From: Toxoplasma gondii ME49
Lineage: Eukaryota > Apicomplexa > Conoidasida > Eucoccidiorida > Sarcocystidae
Assembly: GCF_000006565.2 (NCBI RefSeq)
Contig: NC_031479.1
Coordinates: forward strand, 4,800,289 to 4,864,288
Direction: 5' to 3'
DNA: 64,000 nucleotides
Each line of letters begins with the position of its first letter. The first letter of the stretch is position 1. Shown here piece by piece: positions 37,721 to 59,497 of this stretch. The notes beneath the pieces are model-generated. The model had not been told where the DNA came from and did no database searches. It worked only from the letters and a program-made list of their open reading frames with translations. Both the position numbers and the translations under genes were made by a program.

Positions 37721-40700
37721 TCAGCATGAAACGCTACACTTCGGAGCGAGGGGAAACTCCTGTCGCCGCCATTGAAACACAGAAGACAGAGAAATGGAGG
37801 GACGCTGATATGAAGAGCGACACACAGAGAGGCAAGAGAGAGTGAAAGAAAGACGAGAATGCGAAGACGCTCCAGAGAACGAGACAAGAACGCGGAGAGA
37901 GAGACGGTTCTCCGACGCAGGTAGCGCAAGCCCCATTCGCCAGTGGTTCCGCCCCCGTGCCTTTCTAGAAAGGACAAGGCTCCTTCCAACCTTGTTCAGC
38001 GACGAAATGCTACAGAGAGTGCCATCCTCACGGCCGTCTGGAGAGAAGAAGTTGGCCTCTGCTTTTCCTCTCCGCTGACGGAAATCCCTGACAGCGGCAG
38101 GCTGCGCGCGGAGGCAGGAGAGGCCGTCGGAAAGCCAGGGCGACAGGAACGGCGAGGAGTACTTCTGAGACCAGGAGGAAAAGTTTGGGTGGTTGAGAAA
38201 AGCAGGCACTCTTTCTCCGCTCTCGGCAGATGGAGAGAAACTCAAACACAGGTGGAAGCGACGGTGTGCACTGGCTGCGAGGCGGCCGCGATTTGCGCGA
38301 TTTGCGCCTGGCAGGGACGCGGCCAGCGTGGAAAACTGCTTGTCAGGGCAGAACTGGAAGAAACTGAACACGGTCGTTTCGGCCTGCGCCTCCAGTTCGC
38401 TTTCCGAACAAGAGAAAAGCTTGCTTCTTCGCTTCCTCGCGGAAGAATGCACGAAGTCCAGCTGGCTAGGAAGCCGCCAACCGTTTGCATGCACGCGCGC
38501 CAGATGCGCCAGGTGGACATACACCCGACGCGCGCGTAGCAAGCTGCGAGTCCCGGCGTCCTTTTTTTCTCCGCGCGTCGCCGAGAGGCGGAAGCGCGTC
38601 GATGGGAAAAACGCGAGAAAAAAGCGCAGAGAACGCACAAAGCGAACGGAGACTGAAGACGGAGAAGAAGCGGTCGACGAACAGAAAAAGCGAAGAGGCT
38701 TCCGCTCTTGGCAGGACCGCAAACATCACGCCGCGCGACACCGGGAAAAAGCGGAGCCTCGCGGTGTCACCGTGTGCAGCGGAAGACTTGACAAAATAAA
38801 AAAGACATGCCCGACGTGAAAAGACCCCAAAAAACAAAAAAAACAAAACGTACACATGTCAACAGGTCCAGAGATAAACCTTATATCCGATAGCCATGCA
38901 TGCACACAAAAATATATACACAGTCGGAATACCACGCATATACATATATATAAATTAATGAGGAAGGCACTGCCTGCCCTGGGTAGAGGTTCCTGGATTG
39001 GACTGTCTTTTTCAAACACACAAAAGCAAGACGTATACGTGTATACATACCTATGTATACATATACATACATATATATATAGTGTATATATTGTATATAT
39101 ATTGGAGGCTCGAGTGATTCAGAGGCGCATTTCGCTGCAGGGAATGTGCCAAGCCTCCTTTCATTCGTAAGACGCTTTCCGACACTCGTGACTCCAGTTT
39201 CGCTGGAGACAGGCAAATGAGAAAAAGATTGAATTCCGACATTGCCCACTGTCATTGCGAGAGAGTCCAGTGCGGTGGCCTGTCAGTGTAGAGAACTTGG
39301 TTTTCTTTATTTTATGGCCGGAGTCACCTGGTTCGTCTCCGGCAGCAAAGAAGTCACCTGTGCTGATTTTTTTCAGGCGCTTCACAGATCTTAACTCCAT
39401 ATATACACCAAGCAGAAAGAATTCGGTTGAATCTCGCAACTGCTTTGCCGTAGATTCTGAATCATCGGTGACTTCTCTCATCGGTCGTCAGAAAGTCAAG
39501 TTGCGAAAGGGCAGTGAACTCTCGATTTTCTGAGGCGCCGCCATGTGCGTTGCTTCCCAGCGAAGCACAACGCATCTCTTTTCTTCTTCGCTCTGTCCTC
39601 TCTTGTCTGTTCTCGTCCCTGTCTCTTCTGCACCATTTTCTCTTTTTTTTTGTCTTGTTCTGTGCGAGGCAGCGTTTGAATCCTGCGAGAGACCTGAGTG
39701 CTCTGGCGCGTTCCACGCCATTTTTTCGACGCATTTCCGCCGTGTGTTCCCATTTTTGCGATCGTTACTGTGTCTCTGCCGTATCCTCTCCACTCGTCCG
39801 CAAGCGGCCTTCGGTTTCTGTCCGCAAGCGGCCTTCGGTTTCTGCGCGCTTCTCTGGAAAGTACGTCCTCTGCACGGAAGGCGCCGATCCTTCTGTTCGC
39901 GTTCATGCGCCAGTTCTTCCTCAAGAAAGCGAGTGAATCCACTAAAAACAGTTGAAAGTCTCCCTCCGGCACTTCGCAGAGTGCGTTTTCAACGTCATCA
40001 GTGACGGCGCAAAACGTTGTGTGAACTTCCTCCCGCCTCCCCGGCCAGTCTTTCCGGGCTGTCTGTACACCTGAAGGGTCGCGAGACCATTATATATTGG
40101 GATGGAGATGAGGAGAAGATGTGTGAAGCAGGACATGTTTTTTATGTTTTAGAAAGGGACCTCAGGAAAACCTTGCCTTGCCTGCTTGCCAAGAGAGTAG
40201 TTCGTCTCTGCGTTGGACGCATGTTGTGTTTTCAGGTGCAGATGCCCCAGATGTTTTTTGGGAGGCAAAGGAGGGGAAAGGCGGAGAATCAAGAGAGAAG
40301 TTTGATGCCTTTCTACGCAAATCTCGAAACGTGGACCGCTTGGAGGAAAAGGCCTCAACTGTCTTGCCAAGTCCAAAGGGTGTGCACACTGTTGGTTGCG
40401 GTGTGCACAGCCGCTGGAGCCTGCATGCATGTGCATGCGCTTCGGGTGTATCGACAGCTAGCTCCTGCCTCGAAAGCGGCGGACCCGCGCGAGCGCCGAG
40501 AGGAGAAAAACCAACGCAGAGAAATCCAGTCTCTTGGACAACCTTTCTCCAAAGAATTGCATGTAGCGAGCGAGACAGACGATCTGCCCCTGTTTGAAAA
40601 GAGGAAGGAGGGAAACGCTGCAAGCGCTGCTGCGGCAGCGCAGGAGGTTGGCGTCTCCGCGAGACACGGGCGCGCAGACAAGAGAAAAAAAGATCCTTTC

Positions 40701-40745
40701 GCATTCTCGACGTGAATCAAATGGGACTTTTGCGTTTGCCTGCAT
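37721..40745 (-). CDS. Unrecognised multi-exon gene (incomplete model)
   Basis: The best exon is 40070-39865 on the minus strand. It has a TTCAG acceptor and a GAC|GTACTT donor, 68 residues in frame, including AVTDDVENALCEVPEGDF and FLVDSLAFLRKNWRMN. Two more minus frames look coding. One runs about 40745-40460 from an ATG and includes LPLFKQGQIVCLARYMQFF. The other runs from about 38543 to a stop at 37721 and includes VYVHLAHLARVHANGW. All three are leucine-rich and probably helical, but phases between exon 40070-39865 and the 38.5 kb frame do not match, so at least one exon is missing. Helical-repeat organellar RNA-binding proteins (RAP/heptatricopeptide type) are one possibility; I could not find a defining motif. 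The gene would be divergent from MCM8. Confidence 0.38.
39797..39844. repeat. Perfect 24-bp tandem duplication
   Basis: Two identical copies of a 24-bp unit beginning TCCGCAAGCGGCC stand head to tail. Its length is a multiple of three and it stays open in both strands. It lies just 3' (transcript sense) of the minus-strand donor at 39865, so probably in an intron. Confidence 0.95.
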
Positions 40746-41093
40746 GCACTTGAGAGTTTCAATCGAAAAAAGCAGATTTGCCGCGAGTCTCGCGCTTCTT
40801 CGCCGGCTGCCATGGACATAACAGAAGCGACACTCCAGCCTTTTTTCTCCTCAAAAAGGGAGATTTCTCTCTCGGAGGACGAGACTGCAGATCTCTTCTT
40901 TGCTTGACCAAGACTTTTCTTCAGTTATGAAAACGAAACGAAACGCAGTGTGTGCCTTCTCTGCGAAGGAGAGAGAACAAACGTTCGTCCGCAAAGTGTG
41001 CGCCACGAGAGAGAATTTGCGTGATCTCTGTGTGACATTTTTAGCTCGGTCGACTACATTCTACCACAGACAGGCTCGCTCCAACTTCTCTCT

Positions 41094-41372
41094 CTTCTCC
41101 TCCCTCTTCTTCTCTTTCTTCTCCTCTCTCTTCTCCTTTCTCTTCTTCTCTTTCTTCTCCTCTTTCTTCTCCTTTCTCTTCTTCTCTTTCTTCTTCTCTT
41201 TCTTCTCCTCTCTCTTCTCCTCTCTTTTCTCCTCTCTTTTCTCCTCTCTCTTCTCCTCTCTCTTCTGCTCCCTCTTCTTCTCTCTCCTCTTCTCTCTCTT
41301 GTCCTCCCTCTTCTTCTGTCTCTTGTCCTCCCTCTTCTTCTGTCTCTTCTCCTCTCTGTTCTCGTCTCTTTG
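41094..41372 (+). repeat. Long (CTT/TCTC) polypyrimidine tract before MCM8 exon
   Basis: About 280 bases of almost pure C and T end 35 bases before the MCM8 ATG at 41407. A GCGCAG acceptor-like site sits directly before that ATG. The pair looks like the 3' end of an intron, so an upstream MCM8 exon is likely. Confidence 0.85.
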
Positions 41373-41406
41373 TTTTACAAACGGTTCTTCTGGACGCCGC
41401 GCAGCC

Positions 41407-51818
<10,412 letters not shown>

Positions 51819-54800
51819 CTTTCAGGTGACTCCGCTGGACGTCTTGCGAGACAAGGCATGCAAACCGCGCCTCCGTACTCGGCTGGAAACGGGGCCTTCT
51901 CCGGTGTCCATGCACCTCTTTGACACACACGCACGCGTACGATCTAGGCACTGGCACGGCTGTAGGCATGTCGACAGGGAGTGTACCGAAAAAAATCTTG
52001 ATCTTCACTAAGGGACTCTCCTTCCTAATGCTTGGCTGTATTGGATACACGGTGGCCGGATTCCTGAAGGCTGGCATATGTTTACGATCTGGAAAACCGC
52101 TGATGACGCCGCTGTACACCTCCACCGCGTTGGACCGCTGACGACAGCGAAGAGTGGTGACATTAATATCGTGACGTAGAGATGGAGAGGTATCTGGAGC
52201 TCGGTAAAAGATGTGGAGGTTTCTGTGCATGCAGTCTGGAACTGTAGAGTCTCGCCGCAGTTTAGTGAGACAAGCAAGTCTTCTTCACTGGAACGGGACA
52301 GCAATCGGCTGGGTCATGCCGCCGTTCGTAATCGGTTCTGGTACACCGTTGTTTGCCCGCTGGAGAGGGCTGCGGCTCTCTCCGCAAATGGTTGGGTTTT
52401 TCTTCAGGGGGATTTCGAGTAGAATCGCCGCCTAAGATTGTCGATTTTTCCCGTTTTCGACCGAGTAAGTGGGCGCATTGGCGCATTCTGTGCGCGAATT
52501 TCTGGCGTTTCACCGCCGGTGTGTGTGTGTGGGGGGGTTACGCTATGGCGAGCCTCGAACGTCCCCTTAACACATCGCGTTTTCGCGAGGTTTAGACCTG
52601 GGTTCCAACTTTGCTTGGCAACTTTTTCAAGACGGAGTGTGCCAGTAAAAAACAAAGACGGTATTTTCACAGGCCACCGCCTGGACGCGACTGCGTCCCT
52701 ACGCGGCATGATCTCAAAAGGCCGAAAGGAGTGGCCACCGGTGGCTTTTTAGTGGTTATGCCATTCCTTGTTTATCTAAAACTACTCTCCGATATTTGAG
52801 CCACCGAAGTTTCCAGCGGCACGCATGGCACTCGACAGGACGCTGCTGCCTCTGTCTGCCTGGTCATCCATCGCATTCACATGTTTTTTAGGACAACAAA
52901 GTCATAGCCGACTCATTCCTCTGAGTGTCGGTGCGACGAACGCTCCTCGAGTCGTCCACTTCCATGCATGCATGCTTGTTGACACCATAACGAGCATCAG
53001 TCGATAGCACAAAACTCGCTGAAACCTGCGACCAGATGCTGCACGCGTATTACTTCGTAAACAAGCTAAGTAACAATAAGTAGTCAGTGCCGGAGAGAAA
53101 AACGCTCGGAGTACGTAGGAAAGTCGTCAGAATCTCGCTCCTCAAATTCTCCGCCACTCCTCGCAACGCTGATACAGGGGATCGCGATCTCCGTGATGCG
53201 TCAAATTCGACTCAAACACCGTTTCTAATCTAGCTGTCGCGAGATGCGGCGGTCCTGCCGCAAACGCGACATATCCTGGGTGTGTAGAGTCCGGTTCACA
53301 CTCAGAGCATTAAACAAGGCTCCCAGCGCATCTGAGATGGGGTTTGCAATGTCTCTGCTCAATAATTGGCGGGTGCAGCTGCATTTTCAACATCGAAAAT
53401 CTTGAAGACAATACGGCTAGCAATTCCGGTGTGTGTTTGCACGTTGACGCAATAGAAAATAGGTGAAGGAATATGCACATTCCAGCAGCGAAAGAATAGT
53501 GACATTTGTACTAGAGGACTGTACAGGAAATTGCCAGCAGCTTCGCCGCAGCCCACGGCTGTCAAGCGGAAAGGAGACTTCAGGATCGTGTGCTGATGAC
53601 AGTGGCATTCTCGGTGTCATCCGAAGCAGCGTGGCTAAACCACGCCTTACAATTATCATCTTTTTCGGAGATATAGGCGGTGTGCAAATGATCCCCAATG
53701 TCCCGCACAGTGGAGTTCGAGACAAAAAGCCACCAGTTTACAACTATCACGTATCGGCGGACGGAAGAACCCCGTCGCCGTTTGTAGGATATCGTACGAA
53801 ACGTGCGCGTTCTGTTTGTTGGGTGAGGACGTTTTATGTGGACCAAGATCGACGTTTTGCATTTGTTCTTTTATGGAAATGGTGTAGGAGCAGCATATCT
53901 TGGAATGTCTTCAGAACAAGCGCTATGATGTTCTGCTGAGGCCTGTGGAGAGGGAACAGTGCCACACGTTTTTCGAGGGGCTCGTCCAGCCGACGCACGG
54001 ATGCGATTGTCCCAGTTTTTACGGTCGCACGCAGACTTGACGTTCCGACACCAGGTGTCTAAATTCGCTGCAAGAAAACACCCTTCACCATCCCTATTTC
54101 CATTGTACCCAGCGTGCAAGCAGACAGCCATAAAACCTAACTTTGGAGCAACATGTTGGCGTGTCACCCGTCCAGTGCGCCGATGCGTCCACTGAGGCGC
54201 GTAGGCGTCCTGATATGCCGAGACGGCGCCTGATTACTGAGGGTAGTGAAATACCTGAATGTGTAACTTTATTGCGAGGCATCGCAAGGCGCGAATCTAC
54301 AGTCGGCGTGCGTCGCTAGTCTGGGCGTCTCGAATGACGGCACCACGATACCTTTTGCGGGTCAATGGTGGGCAAGGGTCTTTCCACGGTTTCGTTCACT
54401 GGTTCGAAGCTTGGGTGGCGCGTGTGCCCCTTCCAGGTTCAGCCATTCTGTCGCTCTCTATCGTCGCAGAACTGTGGGAATGTCGTGGCTCCCCTCTCTA
54501 CCCCGTCCATGCGTAACCCGCGAGAAGAGGCGGCGGCCCCGACCAGCGCGTTTCACCGAAGCGACGCGTTTCTGCAAGTGCTGGCAGACGATCGAGGAAA
54601 GGCCGTTTCGGGGTTTTCAGAAAGTGTCAGCGAATGCAAGTGATATGAACGTGACAGAGCAGAGCGGCTGTTCCGAGATCGGGACTTTCCACCGAGTAGA
54701 TACCCTATGGTAACTGTCTACGAGAGGACGCTCCCGCTGTGCGTGGACCGTTGAAAACCAAACTTTTAGGTCGGCCACGGGAGGTAGTGCGCGTGCAGAC

Positions 54801-55509
54801 CAGGTTCGTTTCTGCGCGTCTGAACGTCGGTGCGCGGCCTTCACTTTCAGACGCGGTTGCTGAGACAGGCTTCGTTAGATCATTTCTGATTTTCCGAGTT
54901 TGCGCTCTGCGAGTTTGCCCACGTTTCCCGATCGCGTTAAGTCTGTTTCCGGCTGATTTGTCGACTGCGATTCTCTTACGCTACGGCATTTCTAGCAGTT
55001 TCGTGCGTTTTTCCCATTGTGTTTTCTGCTGTTTCGAGACTGGGGCTGCAGTCACGCCCCGTTCTCGCGAGTGTGTCGAAATATGCGGTGGTTCCCAGTT
55101 TCTGCGAGTTTGGCTTGAGTCCGGGGTGTCTTCGCGAGAGGGACGTAGGCGGGTGTGTGGCCGCGCTCTGTGTTCTCGCGTCCATCGCACACGGTCTTGT
55201 TTTTTCAACGCGCTTCGAAGCCGCCGAACCCGCGCCGGACACACGCCTCGTATTGACCTGTGAGAAAATCCGACAGCCAGCCGGTTCGTGCGATTGTCGC
55301 TAGCGCCCGTCCTTGCGTGTATAACCGGGGTCGTGGCACCCCTGACTTTCTGGCGGGTTGCGCTGCGCGTGCGGCACCTTTTCCGGAATTCAGTTGAGTT
55401 TCTCCGGGTTTTGCTGAGTCACTCCAGTCCTTTTCCGTCTAGTGTGCGCGTTTTTTTTTTCGTGCGTGGCGTCCTCGTGTCCCTTCGGCACGCTTTTCGG
55501 CTTTCCAAG
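51819..55509. other. Intergenic region between MCM8 and the second H1-like gene
   Basis: No coding exon was recognised. The short open frames have random composition. A GGTTCGAAGC word at 54402 resembles a tRNA B box but has no matching A box or cloverleaf. From about 54750 the sequence becomes the probable promoter and leader of the H1-like gene. Confidence 0.45.
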
Positions 55510-55986
55510 ATGGTGGCGAAGAAGGCGAAAACCGGTCCAGCTTCTCGCAGCCTCGCGAAGAGCGCTTCTTCCAAAACTCTTAAAAAAATGGGGAAGACAA
55601 CGCGAGCGGCCGGCAGCGTTGTCCTGGTGCGCCCCAAGAAACCCGCGCCCGCCAGCAGGGAGCAAGCTGCCGGGAAGAAGGTTGCGGCGAAGAAACCTGC
55701 GAAGAAAGTGGCTCGCGGCGCTGGAAAGAACCCTATGGCTGCCGGGAAAAAAGTTTCAAGGGACGTTCACGTGGGCAGTGCAGAAACCAGCAACGACGTA
55801 GCCGTTGCGTCTACCGGCTCTGGCACAAAACCCAGCAAGAAGAAGGCCGGTCCCGCCAAAGTTGTCAAGAGGAGCGCGCCTGCTCCGGCGCCAAAGAAAG
55901 CCAAGAAAAGCGCACCGAAAAAGGCCGTCCCATCCAACAAGAAAGCTCCTGCGAAAAAGGGCAAGAAAGCCAGCAAGAAACACTGA
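55510..55986 (+). CDS. Histone H1-like basic protein, 158 aa
   Basis: Single exon. The start ATG at 55510 has context CCAAGATGG, close to that of the gene at 14355; the frame is open upstream but without an earlier ATG. The product is Lys/Ala/Pro/Ser-rich, with KKPAKKVA, PAPKKAKK and PAKKGKKASKKH segments. A less basic middle part of about 30 residues (roughly 80-110) contains Asp, Val, Thr and Ser. No globular winged helix is present. It is likely a tail-only linker histone, related to the 85-residue protein but about twice as long and with extra potential phosphorylation sites. Nuclear, DNA-binding by inference from composition and from similar protist proteins. Whether the two genes are true paralogues or convergent low-complexity proteins cannot be decided from composition alone. 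Confidence 0.75.
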   Translation: MVAKKAKTGPASRSLAKSASSKTLKKMGKTTRAAGSVVLVRPKKPAPASREQAAGKKVAAKKPAKKVARGAGKNPMAAGKKVSRDVHVGSAETSNDVAVASTGSGTKPSKKKAGPAKVVKRSAPAPAPKKAKKSAPKKAVPSNKKAPAKKGKKASKKH

Positions 55987-58900
55987 GAAACTGGCGTGTC
56001 ACACAGGAACAGAAACCCCGAGCACGTGAGGGCGGAGCCGGGGTCACACAAATACACACACCCAAGCTTTTTGCTTCTTTGGCGCCTTTTTCAGGAAGTA
56101 TCCTACATTCGTGGACGTACATGTATGGGTGTCTGCAAATGTACACTGGAGGCGGCGTGTCGCTGTCTCCAGGAGGAAGGGTCGTTTTAAATGCACTGGC
56201 GAGAAGCCAAGGTCCACAACGGTCTCTCTGTACTGATGGAAAGCCGCGTTGTCTTTTCGAGAGGTGCTCTCCTGTGTGTAGCTACCGACAACTACCTTAC
56301 TTCCCTAGAGGGGTTGGGCGGTGTCCTGCCTTTTTGTCGCGCCTCTCCGGAGGCGCTCCCTTTTTATGGTGCGCGGCAGTTGCCCGTATGTAGATATGTA
56401 GATGCGTCTGAGGGTGAACACATCGCCGTTATACATTCTTGATAGTGGCTTCCATGTTTGGAATGAGGGAACCAAAGAACCCACCGCATAAACTAAAAGG
56501 TCTTGTCGCACAGAAAAGCTCCGAACAAACCCCGTGTTATCCCCCGTACAGTTTCAGAACAGCAGCAGCTTACAGTCAAGCAAGTGACTGTAGGTACAGG
56601 CACACAGGGGCTTTCCATCTGTTCTTCTGTTGAACGCGGGTCTCAGAGTGGTCAGCCTTGTCAGCGACTGGGCTCGAGCACAATCTTTTAGGGCCCCAGA
56701 AACTCTTTTGGTGCTCCATGTGGTAGTACAGATCGAAGGAAGGCAGTGGCTACAAGTAGTCAAGTAACCGTGACTCCAGTCCTGCACCCTCTTAAAATAA
56801 GGAAAGTGTGTGGGCGGTCTGTATACCGTGGATCGGTGAAGGATTTGGTAATGGTCTACTTATGCTTACTAGTGTACACTTCAGCCATGTTAGTGTCGGA
56901 GCTACCTTGGGATTCTTTGATCAGGGTATGTATAGCTCTTAAGCCAACTGGACTGCATCGCTCTGCCAGCACGCGGATATACGTATGCGCATGTATATAT
57001 ATATATATATGTTTGTGTGGTCTATACTTTATGGTATACATTTCAGTCATGTTATTGTCGGTGCTAATCGGTTAGGATATTGAAATCCAGCACCTCTAGA
57101 TGTCTTAAGCAGTCCCGTGGGGTTATGGTACACAGCAGTCGTAGTGAAGTTGGTTACAAAGGATCGTGTTAGGTCTTTGCCCATGAAATTGCATGGGCAC
57201 CTGCTTACTGCTGCAGAGACACCAGAAATGTCACATCCAGGTTCTCCTTGATGGAATCATGTGAAGGACAGATTCGTATCTAACTGTGAGCATAAAACTG
57301 TGAGAGCCTGTACGACTTCAAACGCGCTCTGGGAAAAAATCTCAAACACTTAGCCATAAACTGAAATACTATCAAAAGAATACTCTGCATTCACATATAC
57401 AAACATAGATGTATAATATATATATCCATATGCATATATATGTACGTGCATAAATACATATTTATTCACACTTGAAGTAATGCCGTTGCAGACGGATGAG
57501 CGTCAGCTTCAAAGAGTCACAGGGTTTGTTTTTTCCTCCAGACTTGCCTCTTGTGACCTTGGGGCTTTGTGGTTTTTTTCGGTAGGAAGAACGCGTTATC
57601 GCACTAATGTATCGCTGCTCGGTCTGTGTGGATCCAGTGATTTTGAATCTCTCGGCTTCCCACAACGCATCTCAGCCGGGCCTGCAATCCTGTAGGTAGT
57701 TTTCTAGAGTAAATGAAGTGTCTTTTTTCCGGTGGGCAGTAGTAGGCGTCAGTGCATGAGCAAGGGAGAAACGCTTCTCGTTTTACAATCTCCCCGACGC
57801 AGATGGGGAGAACAACGGGCGTGAGAGTGCGGCGTCGGACGTCTCGATCTTTCTGGGTGTGCAGGTGCAAGGTGGCCTCATGCATCCCGTTCTGTGGAGT
57901 TCTTGGAAACGAGGAAATGCTTCTAGGACTCCTTAACTTTCCCTGAGGAGTCACGCAGGTACAAACCGTACAGGATTGGTGATGTCCGTCTGTGCAGAGA
58001 CTTTGATACTTGGCTATGAGTGTTGGAGGCTACCTTCTCGGCTAAATGTTGGCTTCTGTTCCACGGGTTGGTTTTTCAGCCTCATGCGCGCATCTCATCT
58101 GCAGCATCTGCAAGTTTGTGGTGAAAAAGGAGAACTCGGAAAGAGTTCCACGTCGCCTCGCGAGGTGCCGGCATTGAATCAGTGTGTGGCCTGCCAAAGG
58201 TGCGTCTTCAACTCCTGGTGTCCGCCAAACCGACAGAGGCCTAGGTCGCTCTGAAAGTGAGTCTGTCCGGTTCCGGTTTTCCTTGTCTTCTTCGCTCCTC
58301 ACAGCCAGAGCCGCAGTCGAGAAAAAACGTCTTGACGGATGGAATCCATCGCATACGCCCACACGAAATCTGAGTGCTTACGCGTCCTCACATGTACATA
58401 CGCCGCGAAGGAGGTGCCTAGACGTCTTTCGGATGTTTGCATGCAAGCAACGCACCAACCGATTCGCCAGTGTACCCGCACAAGTGCCAGGTGCCCCCCG
58501 GGACCCATTTGAGAAACAAGGACGACAGACAGTGTTTGCCAGAAGCGAAAAAAAAACGCACTCGAGGAGAGTTTCCACTTAGATACACACTTTCCACGCA
58601 CCCCTCGTTCCCTGCCTCCGGAGGAACTGGTACTCGCAACTCTTTCAGTCTCCTCTCCCCACAAGTGTCTCTTCACTGCCCTGTCGCTTTTTAGCTCACT
58701 TCTGACTGCCATTCTTTTCAATCCCACACTTTAGACACACACACATATATGCGCAGAAACATAAATCTGTGTATGTAGACGTTTGAGTGGCGCAGATGTA
58801 TCATTGTAGCCACTGCTGTCTCACAGATCGAGTTTCCTCTCGTCTGTGCACCCGTCTCTCTTTGTCTCCGTCAAGCCGGACAAATCGCAGTCTCTCCACC

Positions 58901-59497
58901 CACGATCTCATGCACGTTTTGAAGAACTTGCATCTTTTCTCCCAAGCCGCACACGAGAAAGGTTCTTCCTGCCTCGCTCGCAAAGTGGCGACTCGCTCTC
59001 TGTTGCAGTGGGCGTATACAGGTCTTTCCTTGTCTTTCTCCAGAATTTCGCACTCCCGCATTCGTCCTCCGCTTTTCTACTTTCTTCTCCGCCCACTCTC
59101 TTTTCTCCCCATCCTCTCCCAGAAGCACGCATTTCCACTCTCTCTCTCTCTGTTTGATCCCAGTGCGCGAGTTTCTGACTGTCGTGTCTTCAGCTCTCCT
59201 CTGCGGCCGCACCTCCCCTCGCATTCCTTCTCCGTCACGTTTTCTTTTCTCAGGCTTCTTCTGCTCACGTTTGCAGACGCCCTCCCATGTCTTCTTCGCC
59301 TGTATCGGCGGCAGAAGAGAGCTCTGATCAAAGGATTTGCGACCCTCTGAAGCCTCCCTTCGAAGCCTTTGCTGTTCTTTCTGCGGCAGTCCGCGAGGCG
59401 GCCGAAGGCGAGGAGTGTCGGAAAGCGAGTTCCGTCTTTGCGCTGCATATGTGTGTGGTTTACAAAACTCCGCAGATGACAGCCGTCTCCCCGCCGG
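55987..59497. other. Convergent intergenic region
   Basis: This lies between the second H1-like stop (+) and the V-ATPase subunit C stop (-). It holds the two 3' untranslated regions. Small TA runs occur near 56993-57010 and 57410-57460. From about 58600 to 59270 the + strand is C/T-rich. No coding exon was recognised. Confidence 0.45.

Noticed and set aside
54340..54430. tRNA-like B box (GGTTCGAAGC at 54402)
   Set aside because: No matching A box, no acceptor stem and no cloverleaf pairing could be drawn.
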